Translations under genes and position numbers: made by a program
The notes under the pieces: generated by a model
The model's input: only the letters and a program-made list of their open reading frames with translations
The model's database searches: none
What the model was told of the DNA's origin: nothing
Shown here: positions 8,547 through 16,012 of the stretch, in pieces
Position numbering within the stretch: position 1 is the first letter of the stretch
Layout: the number at the start of each line of letters is the position of its first letter
Assembly (NCBI GenBank): GCA_945915085.1
Contig: CAMEET010000013.1
Span: 1 to 35,656 of the forward strand
DNA from: an uncultured Treponema sp.
GTDB taxonomy: Bacteria > Spirochaetota > Spirochaetia > Treponematales > Treponemataceae
Direction: 5' to 3'
Length of the DNA: 35,656 nucleotides

Positions 8547-10280
8547 TTAATCACGGATAGAATCAATATTTGCCTTTCCACCAGGAACAAACGGCAAAAC
8601 AGATTCTTCAGGATTTACACTGATGCGAACAAAACAAGGTTTATTTTCTCTAGCTGCATCAAATGCTTTGAGATACCAGTTTTCATCGCTATCAGCATCA
8701 ATAGCTTCGATTCCAAAACCTTTTGCAATCTGGAGCAAATCTGGAGATTTTCCAAAAACTGAAGCACTGTAATTTTTATCAAAAAGGAATTTTTGCTGCT
8801 GATAAACCATTCCCAAAGTTCCGTTTTCAAAAACAATTACTGTCACAGGAAGATTCAATTCAGCTAGAGTAGCGAATTCCTGAACATTCATCATAATGGA
8901 ACCGTCACCACTGAAACAAACAATTCTACTTTCTGGATTTGCCAGCGAAGCGCCGATAGCCGCAGGAAGGCCAAATCCCATAGTTCCAAGTGAACCAGAA
9001 GTCAAAAAAGAACGAGGTCTTTCAACAGGATAAAACTGTGCTGCCCACATCTGATGCTGACCAACATCTGTTGTGATAATAAGATTTTCGGCAGGAATAC
9101 CAGCTTTTTCTGCAAGCTTTGGAATATTTTGAATAATTTCGCGTGGATTTGCAAGTTTTTCACCTTTCGGACGACCACATTCCAGCGAAATATTTTTGTT
9201 TTTCAATTCGATAATAGACTTGAGCCAGTTTTGGTCTGCAGAATTTTTCTTTTCTGATACAAGTTCAGCTAAAACCGGGAAAACAGATTCAACATCAGCA
9301 ACTATCGAAATATTTGAATTCATAATTTTATCAACTTCGGCAGCATCAATATCAATATGAATGATTTTTGCATTTGGACAGAATTTTGAAACAACGCCAG
9401 TTGCTCTGTCATCAAAACGAACACCAGCCGCAATCACTAAATCGCTGTCGTGAATTGCAACATTTGCAGCATGATTTCCGTGCATACCAAGCATTCCAAT
9501 AAAATTTTCACAAGAATTTGGAACTGCTCCCAATCCCATCAAACTAAAAACTGCAGGAATTGAATAATTTTCTAAGAATTTTTTTATTTCTTTTGATGCT
9601 TTTGGAGAGTTGCAGCCGCCGCCACAATACAAAACTGGTTTTTGCGAATTCTTCAAAAGTTCAACGATTTCAAGACATTTTTTTGCAAGTTCTTCTTTTG
9701 TAGAATGATATTTTACAGAAACTTTGCATTGCTTTTCATTTTCAATCATTTTTGCAAAAAAATCATCAGGGATTTCACAACAGGCAAGTTGAACATCACG
9801 TGGAACATCAATCAAAACAGGTCCCGGTCTTCCTTGAGTAGCAATGCGGAAAGCATCTGGAATTGCAGTCAGAAGTTCTTCTGGAGATTTTACCATAACA
9901 GAATGTTTTGTGATTGGAAACGAAAGTCCAAAAGTGTCAGCCTCCTGAAAAGCATCAGTTCCAATCAAAGAAGTGTTAACCTGCCCTGTAATCGCAATGA
10001 TTGGAACTGAGTCTGCACGGGCATCAGCAATAGCTGTCAAAAGATTCATAGCACCAGGTCCGGATGTTGCCATACAAACTGCAATATTTCCAGTAGAACG
10101 CGTAATTCCCTGCGCTATAAAACCTGCTGCCTGTTCCTGACGCACAAGGACGTGTTTAATTGTAGATTTATTCAGTTCATCATAAAGCGGCAAAATTGAA
10201 CCACCAGGAATGCCGGCAACCATCTCAATACCGAACGCTTTCAAAGCTTCTACAATAATTTGTGCACCAGAAATTTTCAT
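8547..10280 (-). CDS. ilvB: Acetolactate synthase large (catalytic) subunit
   Basis: IlvB joins two pyruvates, or pyruvate and 2-oxobutyrate, in the first common step of valine, leucine and isoleucine synthesis, using ThDP, Mg and FAD. The 577-residue chain has the family order. These are VAGIPGGSILPLYDEL, then RQEQAAGFIAQG with the catalytic Glu49, ATSGPGAMNLLT, GRPGPVLIDVPRD, a middle FAD domain with LGMLGMHG, and the ThDP motif SGDGSIMMNVQEFATL closing with ENGTLGMVYQQQ. A TTG two codons upstream is possible, but the ATG at 10280 has GAGG seven bases before it, so I start there. Upstream lies a complete attenuator (10308-10447). No small regulatory subunit (ilvN) follows; the next gene is convergent. 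The gene is therefore monocistronic, and feedback control must use a subunit encoded elsewhere or be absent. Confidence 0.96.
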   Translation of the reverse strand: MKISGAQIIVEALKAFGIEMVAGIPGGSILPLYDELNKSTIKHVLVRQEQAAGFIAQGITRSTGNIAVCMATSGPGAMNLLTAIADARADSVPIIAITGQVNTSLIGTDAFQEADTFGLSFPITKHSVMVKSPEELLTAIPDAFRIATQGRPGPVLIDVPRDVQLACCEIPDDFFAKMIENEKQCKVSVKYHSTKEELAKKCLEIVELLKNSQKPVLYCGGGCNSPKASKEIKKFLENYSIPAVFSLMGLGAVPNSCENFIGMLGMHGNHAANVAIHDSDLVIAAGVRFDDRATGVVSKFCPNAKIIHIDIDAAEVDKIMNSNISIVADVESVFPVLAELVSEKKNSADQNWLKSIIELKNKNISLECGRPKGEKLANPREIIQNIPKLAEKAGIPAENLIITTDVGQHQMWAAQFYPVERPRSFLTSGSLGTMGFGLPAAIGASLANPESRIVCFSGDGSIMMNVQEFATLAELNLPVTVIVFENGTLGMVYQQQKFLFDKNYSASVFGKSPDLLQIAKGFGIEAIDADSDENWYLKAFDAARENKPCFVRISVNPEESVLPFVPGGKANIDSIRD

Positions 10281-10307
10281 ATTCAAACCTCATAAAAAAA
10301 AATTTGC

Positions 10308-10339
10308 AAAAAAAAAGCCCTCCGATTTCCCGGAGAGCC
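10308..10339 (-). terminator. Rho-independent attenuator terminator of ilvB
   Basis: On the minus strand an 8-bp stem pairs GCTCTCCG (10331-10338) with CGGAGGGC (10317-10324), including one G-U pair. The loop has six bases and nine T residues follow directly (10308-10316). It lies between the leader peptide and the ilvB ribosome binding site, so it must be bypassed for ilvB to be transcribed. Its 5' arm can instead pair with an upstream segment. Confidence 0.9.
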
Positions 10340-10402
10340 TAAATCTATATCATGCTTTAATCATAAGATATAACATTCACTCTTCGGGTATCAATCTACC
10401 GA
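10329..10402 (-). promoter_or_regulatory. Antiterminator and leader hairpin of the ilvB attenuator
   Basis: Segment 2, CCCGAAGAG (10380-10388), pairs with CTCTCCGGG (10329-10337) at eight of nine positions, which uses up the 5' arm of the terminator. The same segment 2 can instead close a leader hairpin: TCGGTA (10397-10402) with TACCCGA (10384-10390), one bulged C, and a six-base loop GATTGA holding the leader-peptide stop codon. These are the mutually exclusive 1:2, 2:3 and 3:4 pairings of classical amino-acid attenuation. A ribosome stalled on Val/Leu codons would leave segment 2 free to form the antiterminator. Confidence 0.8.
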
Positions 10403-10447
10403 TAGGACGAGAACAGTTACAACTTTGACTAAAGACAAAAAATGCAT
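10391..10447 (-). CDS. ilvB leader peptide (Val/Leu-rich, 18 residues)
   Basis: The translated frame is MHFLSLVKVVTVLVLSVD, then TGA. Six of 18 residues are Val and four are Leu, clustered just before the RNA segment that controls termination. This is what is seen in branched-chain amino-acid leader peptides (ilvL, ivbL, leuL in enterobacteria). The last codons overlap the 5' arm of the 1:2 hairpin and the stop codon lies in its loop. A ribosome that finishes translation would therefore mask segment 2 and favour termination, while one starved of Val-tRNA or Leu-tRNA would stall upstream. The ATG lies only 7 nt after the -10 box, so the mRNA should begin at or within about two bases of it. No Shine-Dalgarno site is possible. 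The peptide itself is unlikely to have another function. Confidence 0.85.
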   Translation of the reverse strand: MHFLSLVKVVTVLVLSVD

Positions 10448-10454
10448 ATAACAA

Positions 10455-10483
10455 ATTATGAAGATTTTTGATAATTTTGTCAA
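10455..10483 (-). promoter_or_regulatory. Strong sigma-70-type promoter of the ilvB leader
   Basis: On the minus strand a perfect TTGACA (10478-10483), a 17-bp spacer and CATAAT (10455-10460) form the best promoter in the window. Transcription should start close to 10447-10449, at the leader peptide ATG. A near-consensus promoter suits a gene regulated mainly after initiation. Confidence 0.9.
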
Positions 10484-10517
10484 GAGTTATTTTAAGTTTG
10501 TAAGTTAATTTTAAGTA

Positions 10518-11207
10518 TTACTCTCCATAAGCATCATAAGATTTTTTGGAATCATAAACGCCAGAACGATATTCACCTGTAATACTAGGAATTTTCATTT
10601 TCATTCCAGGCAAAATAAGGTTTGGATCTTCTGGCTTTGGCATTTCATTTTTATTTGCCTGATACAAATTTTCCCACAACAAAGGATTATTATAGATGTA
10701 AGGACGACCAGAAATATTCCAATAACAGTCTTTTGTTTCAGCCCATGGCTTTACAATATAATACTCTGGAAGCGGAGTAACTTCACGAATTCCATCCAAC
10801 GAGGCAATACAAGCTTTTGCATAATCTGTCGCCTGCGGATAATCTTCAGATTCAAAAGAACTTTCCGCATTTGTAAGATTTTCTATTGCAGCTGAATAAG
10901 CCATTGGAAATGTGTTTGGTGCATTGATTTTTTCGGCATAAGCAACTTGATTTTTTGCCAGCTTGATATTATCTTCTGCAGTTTTTCTTTCCATCATAAG
11001 TGCAATATATGCTTTTGAAAGAGCGGCATTTTCTTCAGCTTTTTTTGAATATTCAACAGCATCATCATATTGTCCTGCATCCAAAGCTATTTCTGCTTTT
11101 TTTGTATATTCATCGGCAAGTTTTTGATAAGTATTATTTTTATAACTGATTGCAAAAAGAGAAAGTGAAAACAATGTTACAAATAAAATTGATAAACTTT
11201 TTTTCAT
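10518..11207 (-). CDS. Exported LysM-domain protein with helical repeats
   Basis: The 229-residue product starts with a signal peptide (MKKSLSILFVTLFSLSLFA, cleavage near residue 19). Residues about 25-140 are Ala-rich helices in tandem (LADEYTKKAEIALDAGQYDDAVEYSKKA written in two TPR-like turns, and YPQATDYAKACIAS), probably TPR-like or coiled coil. From about 148 the chain switches to a LysM-type module: YYIVKPWAETKDCYWNIS, LLWENLYQANK, and LILPGMKMKIPS. LysM modules bind peptidoglycan, so the protein probably sits in the periplasm on the cell wall. It begins 2 bp after the stop of the acidic-tailed lipoprotein, so the two form an operon, and both combine a signal with helical repeats. Their exact role is unknown. 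Confidence 0.85.
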   Translation of the reverse strand: MKKSLSILFVTLFSLSLFAISYKNNTYQKLADEYTKKAEIALDAGQYDDAVEYSKKAEENAALSKAYIALMMERKTAEDNIKLAKNQVAYAEKINAPNTFPMAYSAAIENLTNAESSFESEDYPQATDYAKACIASLDGIREVTPLPEYYIVKPWAETKDCYWNISGRPYIYNNPLLWENLYQANKNEMPKPEDPNLILPGMKMKIPSITGEYRSGVYDSKKSYDAYGE

Positions 11208-11209
11208 AA

Positions 11210-12601
11210 TTATTCAACCTCCACTTCATCTTGAACATTTTCTTCTATTAATTCTGTTGATAAATCAGATTCTTCATTTTCTTCCTGTTCATCAGATTCA
11301 TCGTCATTAAGTAAATCATCAGAATCTTCTTGTTCAGCAAGATCTTTCTGTTCAACAAATTCTTCCGAGAGAGTTTCATCAACTATAGTTTCATCACTTT
11401 CTTCTGAATCGTCATTAATTTCATCAGAAATCTCTGTTTCTAAGTTTTCTTCAGTTTCACTTTCAGATTCGTTTGCATTTTCTGTATCCAACTCGTTTTC
11501 TTCAGATTCCATTTCGGTTTCGACATCTGACTCAATTTCAGCTTCTTCAGTTTCACTTTCAATTAATTCTTTATCAGTTTCTTCAGATTCTTCTATAATA
11601 ATTTCATCATCAATATCTTCAGAAATGTTAGCCTCTGCATCCTCTGGATTTTCATAATCATCTTCTTCCAAAAGGACAGTATCAGCATCTTCTATACCGT
11701 CAATTTTTTCAGTGATAGGAGATTCTTCATCTGCCTGTTCTGCAAACTGCGAACTTTCCTGTACTTTTCGTTTTGCAGCTTCAATTGCAGCCTGTGCAGC
11801 AGCACGTTTTTCAGAAACTTCTTCAAAAAGTTCGGCAAACTGCTTTTCTGCCATTTTATATTTTTCTAAAGCTTTTTTTGGACTCTGCATAGAATAAAGT
11901 GTGTCACCGCTTTTGAAATTATCGGCAGCTTCTTTATATCTTTCTTTTTGAGAAACACCTGCTTTCACACTATCAGCTTTTACTTTTGATTCATAAGCAA
12001 GATTTCTTTGGTCTTTTGCCATACGTTTATAAGCAACAGTGATTACGTTATTAAAGTTTGAATAAGCAGATTCAGCATTTTTCTGTGCATTTGAATCGAT
12101 AGAATCAGGATTTGATAAAACTTCTTCTACTTTCTGCAAAAATGAAACACCGTCATCATAATTTTTCTGAGCAAATCCTGCTAAATTATTTTCATCTATT
12201 TCAATTTTCGCATTTTTTGCTTTTGCATAATCTGCAAGAACAGAATATTTTAAAATCAAGGAATCTGCATTATCTTGAAGTTTTTCTTCTTTTGCTTTTG
12301 CATAGATTTCATCAATTGATTTCAACAAATCAGGAGCATTTTTTTCTGCGCCGGCTTGGATTGCAAACTCTCTTGCTTCATCAATTTTTGCAATCAAAGC
12401 TGCAAGTTCTTCTTCACTTAACTGATTCGTTTCAGGCTCATCTGTATTGTCGATTTCATCTGTCACAGGTGTTTCTGGTTCTACATTTTCTTCCACAACA
12501 GGTGCTTCTGGCTCAGGCTCTTCTGGAGCTGGCTTGGAACCGCAGGAAATAAAAAACAGAACAGTAAAAACAGAAAAAAGAACTAACAAAACTTTCTTCA
12601 T
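11210..12601 (-). CDS. Lipoprotein with helical repeats and a very acidic C-terminal tail
   Basis: This 463-residue lipoprotein has lipobox FISC with Cys20, then a Pro/Glu-rich spacer to about residue 60. A mainly alpha-helical region spans about 61-290, with TPR-like or coiled-coil character (YKEAADNFKSGDTLYSM, KKALEKYKMAEKQFAELFEE). The last 173 residues (291-463) form an almost continuous Glu/Asp/Ser tail with only three Lys and no Arg, certainly disordered. The helical region shares its style with the LysM protein immediately downstream. A GAGG five bases before the ATG at 12601 fixes the start. A TATAAT-like box lies near 12637, but no good -35 was found. The tail could bind divalent cations or a basic partner in the periplasm; that is inference. 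Confidence 0.85.
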   Translation of the reverse strand: MKKVLLVLFSVFTVLFFISCGSKPAPEEPEPEAPVVEENVEPETPVTDEIDNTDEPETNQLSEEELAALIAKIDEAREFAIQAGAEKNAPDLLKSIDEIYAKAKEEKLQDNADSLILKYSVLADYAKAKNAKIEIDENNLAGFAQKNYDDGVSFLQKVEEVLSNPDSIDSNAQKNAESAYSNFNNVITVAYKRMAKDQRNLAYESKVKADSVKAGVSQKERYKEAADNFKSGDTLYSMQSPKKALEKYKMAEKQFAELFEEVSEKRAAAQAAIEAAKRKVQESSQFAEQADEESPITEKIDGIEDADTVLLEEDDYENPEDAEANISEDIDDEIIIEESEETDKELIESETEEAEIESDVETEMESEENELDTENANESESETEENLETEISDEINDDSEESDETIVDETLSEEFVEQKDLAEQEDSDDLLNDDESDEQEENEESDLSTELIEENVQDEVEVE

Positions 12602-12773
12602 AATAACCTCACTTTTTTATATTTTCGGCAAATTATATTCTTTTTTTTAATTAAAATTCATCATTAAATATTTTACTACACAATTCTATAATACACAATA
12701 AAAAATAAGAGTATTTTTTAAAATTTTTCTCGCATTTTTCAAGTTTCCGTGTTAAATTAAATTGAAAGTATTA

Positions 12774-12803
12774 TTCAAAAGGAAGATATTTTAGAATTAT
12801 AAT
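12774..12803 (+). promoter_or_regulatory. Candidate promoter of the PC4-like gene
   Basis: TTCAAA (12774-12779), an 18-bp spacer and a perfect TATAAT (12798-12803) lie 34 nt before the ATG at 12838. This leaves an ordinary leader with an AGGAG ribosome binding site. Confidence 0.55.
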
Positions 12804-12837
12804 TTTTTCAATACTTACAAAATAATTAGGAGCATTT

Positions 12838-13065
12838 ATGGCTGATGATTTTTCATTTGAAATTGTAAAAAACATTGGAATTGTATCAGAAGGCAAAGGC
12901 GGCTGGAATCTGGAATTAAACCTTGTTTCATGGGGCGGAAGACCTGCAAAATATGATTTAAGAAGCTGGTCTCCTGACCACCAGAAAATGGGAAAAGGTT
13001 CAACATTCTCAAAAGAAGAACTAACTGCTCTTAAAAATCTTTTGAACAATGTTAATCTAGAGTAG
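12838..13065 (+). CDS. PC4/YdbC-like single-stranded nucleic-acid-binding protein
   Basis: This 75-residue cytoplasmic protein belongs to the bacterial PC4 (p15) family, YdbC branch. Its KGGWNLELNLVSWGGRP, KYDLRSWSPDHQKMGKG and FSKEELTALKNLL segments match the usual beta-sheet plus C-terminal helix. Bacterial members form dimers that bind single-stranded DNA with little sequence preference, and they may act in transcription or replication. AGGAG is placed five bases before the ATG. The coding end overlaps the 3' end of holA on the other strand by 14 bp (13052-13065), so the two mRNAs are complementary at their ends. It is monocistronic. Confidence 0.9.
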   Translation: MADDFSFEIVKNIGIVSEGKGGWNLELNLVSWGGRPAKYDLRSWSPDHQKMGKGSTFSKEELTALKNLLNNVNLE

Positions 13066-14029
13066 CCATCTGGCTTCCTTTTTTCATCACAATTTCGTAA
13101 ATTATTTTTTGCAGAACAATATCCTCCATTTGTGAACCACCCGAGCGGATTTCCATATCAGCTGAAGAAATATTTGCAAGAATTGCAGTTGCCTGACCGA
13201 TTGTCCAAACTTGGGAAGCTTTCCTATAAATTTTTTGCTGAGTAGCACCAAAAACAGCCTTTTCTCCAATTTTGTGCCAATTTACAACTTTTGTAAAACA
13301 CGAAGAAAGACCAGCCAGAAGCATCACAGAAGAATTCTCCTTTGAAAGCCTTATTTTTTGCAAAGTTACCAAAGCTTTTTCTAGTCTTGCTGATACAGAC
13401 AGTTTTTCGTCCGTCATTACATCAAATAAATCAAAAATATTTTCTTCTCTGTTTGACGACAAAACTTCTTCAATATCTTTTTCAGAAAATTCGTGACCTT
13501 TTGTAAAACATAAAAAGAGTCTAGAACATTCTGATTTCAAAGCCTGAGTATTATTTTCAACTAAATCCAAAATCAATTGAACTGCCGCAGGTTTAATTTT
13601 ATATCCGTTTGTGCAAATATAATTCGTAAGCCATTCTTGTTTTTTATTGTCAAACATTTCCCAAAAAATCTTTTTATTTTCTTTTGGAACAAGTTTATCA
13701 AGTTTGGAATCCACAGAAATTTCATCAGAAATAAGAATTAATATAGAAGAAAAGTCTGCAATTTCAAGCCATTGTGATATCAAAGCTAAATCTTCTTTCT
13801 TTTTGAGCAATTCTGCATTTTTACAAACTACGCACACACCACTTGCGAATAAATTTCCACTCTGCAAAACGGACATCACCTGCGCAAATGGTGTTTCAAT
13901 GAGATAAAAATTCTGTTCATCAATTTCGCTAATCTGTTTTTTTTGGATTTTTTTTATTTCATTTACAGCATCATCGCGTAATCCAAATTCAGGACCAGTA
14001 AAAAGATAAATTGGTTTAGTATTTGACAT
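13052..14029 (-). CDS. holA: DNA polymerase III delta subunit
   Basis: HolA is the clamp-loader subunit that opens the beta sliding clamp. The 325-residue length and layout fit: an N-terminal AAA+-like domain opening with KPIYLFTGPEFGLRDDAVNEI, no functional Walker A as expected for delta, a central TNGYKIKPAAVQLILDLVENN, a SECSRLFLCF helix, and a C-terminal helical collar. Overall similarity to delta is diffuse, as is normal for this family. A TTG one codon upstream is in frame, but the ATG at 14029 is preferred. No strong ribosome binding site is visible, which suggests coupling to lexA, whose stop lies 16 bp upstream. It is the last gene of the hprK-ptsH-lexA-holA run. Confidence 0.85.
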   Translation of the reverse strand: MSNTKPIYLFTGPEFGLRDDAVNEIKKIQKKQISEIDEQNFYLIETPFAQVMSVLQSGNLFASGVCVVCKNAELLKKKEDLALISQWLEIADFSSILILISDEISVDSKLDKLVPKENKKIFWEMFDNKKQEWLTNYICTNGYKIKPAAVQLILDLVENNTQALKSECSRLFLCFTKGHEFSEKDIEEVLSSNREENIFDLFDVMTDEKLSVSARLEKALVTLQKIRLSKENSSVMLLAGLSSCFTKVVNWHKIGEKAVFGATQQKIYRKASQVWTIGQATAILANISSADMEIRSGGSQMEDIVLQKIIYEIVMKKGSQMATLD

Positions 14030-14045
14030 CAAAATCTAAGAATAA

Positions 14046-14657
14046 TTAATAAGTGCGGACAATATTTGATAAAATGCCAACAATTCTAACGTCTGTACAA
14101 TAAATTGCCTGGAATGCTGGATTTTCTGGCTGTAATCGAACTCTTTCAGCTTCTTTGTAATATCTTTTCAAAGTAATTGCATCATCAATAACAGCTACAA
14201 TTATCTGACCATCCACTGCTGTAGATGCCTGTTCAACAACTGCCAAATCACCATCAAGAATTCCTGCATTAATCATACTCTGACCGCGCACTCTCAAAGC
14301 AAAATAACTTTTTCCAGGACGCACAAATGGTTCTGTAAGATTTACATATCCATCGAGATTTTCTTCTGACAAAAGTGGTTTTCCAGCTGCAACATTTCCC
14401 AAAAGAGGAACTTTTCCAACAAAAAGTTCAGGCTCTCTGTCTCTGCAATCTGACAAAACCCGAATTGAACGAGCTCTTTTTTGACTCTGCGCAAGATAAC
14501 CTTTTTTCTGCAATGCCGCAATATGATCCTGAACAGCACGCAAAGAAATACCAAAATGTTCACCAATATCACGAACTGTTGGTGGATAAGCATTTGCTTC
14601 AGTATATTCTGAAATAAAATTCAAAACTTCTTTCTGTCTGTCTGTAATACCTTTCAT
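14046..14657 (-). CDS. lexA: LexA repressor (SOS regulator, S24 peptidase family)
   Basis: LexA represses DNA-damage genes and cleaves itself when RecA is activated. The 203-residue protein has an N-terminal winged helix (ITDRQKEVLNFISEYTEAN, YPPTVRDIGEHFGIS, AVQDHIAALQKKGYL). The cleavage site is Ala91-Gly92 in GNVAAGKP, the catalytic Ser127 is in RGQSM, and Lys164 is in ITLKRYY. All parts needed for autocleavage are present. It sits 22 bp after ptsH with a G-rich ribosome binding site (GGGGG) close to the ATG, and I see no promoter or palindromic operator between them. Its expression therefore probably comes from the hprK/ptsH transcript. This is unusual, because lexA usually has its own self-repressed promoter. 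Confidence 0.95.
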   Translation of the reverse strand: MKGITDRQKEVLNFISEYTEANAYPPTVRDIGEHFGISLRAVQDHIAALQKKGYLAQSQKRARSIRVLSDCRDREPELFVGKVPLLGNVAAGKPLLSEENLDGYVNLTEPFVRPGKSYFALRVRGQSMINAGILDGDLAVVEQASTAVDGQIIVAVIDDAITLKRYYKEAERVRLQPENPAFQAIYCTDVRIVGILSNIVRTY

Positions 14658-14679
14658 GATTCCCCCTTTTTTTATTTTT

Positions 14680-14946
14680 TTATTCTTCTTCGAATTTACT
14701 GTTGAATAATTCTTCTATTGTAGATGCCGCTTCCGATTCATCCGGACCTGTAACCTGCAAAGTAAGTTGAGTATTATACCCGGCTCCCATTGCAATAACA
14801 CCCATAATAGATTTTGCATTTACAGTTGCATCATCCTTTGACAACATGATTTCACTTTCAAACTTGTTTGAAGTTTGTGCAATAATAGCTGCTGGTCTTG
14901 CATGAATTCCCGCTCTGTTTTGAACTGTAAGAATCTTTTCAATCAT
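14680..14946 (-). CDS. ptsH: Phosphocarrier protein HPr
   Basis: This is a small 88-residue cytoplasmic PTS protein. Numbered from the ATG at 14946, it has the phospho-relay His15 in AGIHARPAA and Ser46 in NAKSIMGV, the site phosphorylated by HPr kinase. A TTG two codons upstream is in frame, but AGGA lies seven bases before the ATG, so that start is chosen. The gene follows hprK by 70 bp, and a weak TTGATA/TAATTT pair in this gap may add a secondary promoter. With HprK next door, HPr here can act as a metabolic signal through Ser46. No EI or EII gene is in the window, so sugar transport by the PTS cannot be judged. Confidence 0.96.
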   Translation of the reverse strand: MIEKILTVQNRAGIHARPAAIIAQTSNKFESEIMLSKDDATVNAKSIMGVIAMGAGYNTQLTLQVTGPDESEAASTIEELFNSKFEEE

Positions 14947-15016
14947 TTTCAATTCCTTTTAAATTGTAAAATTAAATGTCTATATCAAAGTTATCAAAAA
15001 AAATGACAACATTGAA

Positions 15017-16006
15017 TTAATATGAATCATCATTACCGGTATAAGCCGCCAAAGAATCGCCTTTTTCAATCCATTTTAACACATTTTGATTAAATTCTTT
15101 TGCGGAATTATACCCCATATTTTTTAACCTTTCGTTCATAGCTGCAGCTTCGATAATAATAGGAAGATTTCGCCCTGGGCGAACAGGAATTTCAATTACA
15201 GGAACTTTTACACCCAACAATTCCATATATTTTTGCTCAGTTCCAAGTCTGTCATAAGATTTACTTGAATTCCAGTCTTCAAGCTGAACAATAAGCTGAA
15301 CTTCTTTTTGATCACGAATAGCACCAACACCATATAACTGGGAAATATTAATAATTCCCAGTCCCCGTATTTCCATGTGGTGACTAATCATTGTGTTTGC
15401 GCCGCGCCCCAAAAGCGTATTTCCATTAACACAACGAATTTCAATAATATCGTCAGCAACAAGACGATGACCACGTTCAACCAATTCCAACGCAGTTTCG
15501 CTCTTTCCAACTCCAGAATGACCGTTCAAAAGAATGCCGATACCATAAACTTCAACTAAAACACCATGCAAAGTCTGATGCGGAGCAAACTGATTGGAAA
15601 AAACACGAATAATTCTACTGGAAAATTCATTCGAAGTTAAACAAGTCTGTAAAACAGGACAACAATTTTCTTCAGCAATTTCCAGAAACTCTTTTGTCGG
15701 TTCAATATTATAAGTAAAAATACAACATGGAATGTCATCATTAAAGAATTTCCTGATTGCATCAGTATTCTGTTCGTTGTGCAGTTTTGTCAGAAATGCA
15801 GCTTCTCCCCGACCAAACAGCTGAACTCTATCACTTGCAAAAACATCATAAAATCCAGAAAGAGCAAGACCTGGTCTGTTAATCTCTGGAACTGTTATTG
15901 CACGAGGAAGACCTCGCCGCCCTGCAATACAACGCAAATCCAAAGCATCATGACCTGAGAGTTCTAAATCTAATAAATCAAGGACAGTGAATTTTTTATC
16001 TGCCAT
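15017..16006 (-). CDS. hprK: HPr kinase/phosphorylase
   Basis: HprK phosphorylates HPr on Ser46 with ATP and removes the phosphate with inorganic phosphate, linking glycolytic state to gene control. The 329-residue protein has the N-terminal domain to about 130, then the catalytic domain. Key parts are LHGVLVEVYG, P-loop GHSGVGKS (162-169), LVADDIIEI (182-190), the family signature MEIRGLGIINI (211-221), and the VRPGRNLP loop (275-282). A GTG at 16021 could extend the frame, but it lies upstream of the -10 box. The ATG at 16006 is six bases after that box and is the likely start of a leaderless mRNA. It heads the operon with ptsH, lexA and holA. Confidence 0.95.
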   Translation of the reverse strand: MADKKFTVLDLLDLELSGHDALDLRCIAGRRGLPRAITVPEINRPGLALSGFYDVFASDRVQLFGRGEAAFLTKLHNEQNTDAIRKFFNDDIPCCIFTYNIEPTKEFLEIAEENCCPVLQTCLTSNEFSSRIIRVFSNQFAPHQTLHGVLVEVYGIGILLNGHSGVGKSETALELVERGHRLVADDIIEIRCVNGNTLLGRGANTMISHHMEIRGLGIINISQLYGVGAIRDQKEVQLIVQLEDWNSSKSYDRLGTEQKYMELLGVKVPVIEIPVRPGRNLPIIIEAAAMNERLKNMGYNSAKEFNQNVLKWIEKGDSLAAYTGNDDSY

Positions 16007-16012
16007 GCGTAT

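Noticed and set aside
10308-10480. T-box riboswitch upstream of ilvB
   Set aside because: The leader is only about 140 bases, lacks a recognisable T-box consensus and specifier stem, and a Val/Leu-rich leader peptide with alternative hairpins explains it better.
12112-12552. 146-residue frame antisense to the acidic lipoprotein
   Set aside because: The low-complexity Leu/His/Phe composition results from reading the Glu/Ala-rich gene backwards.
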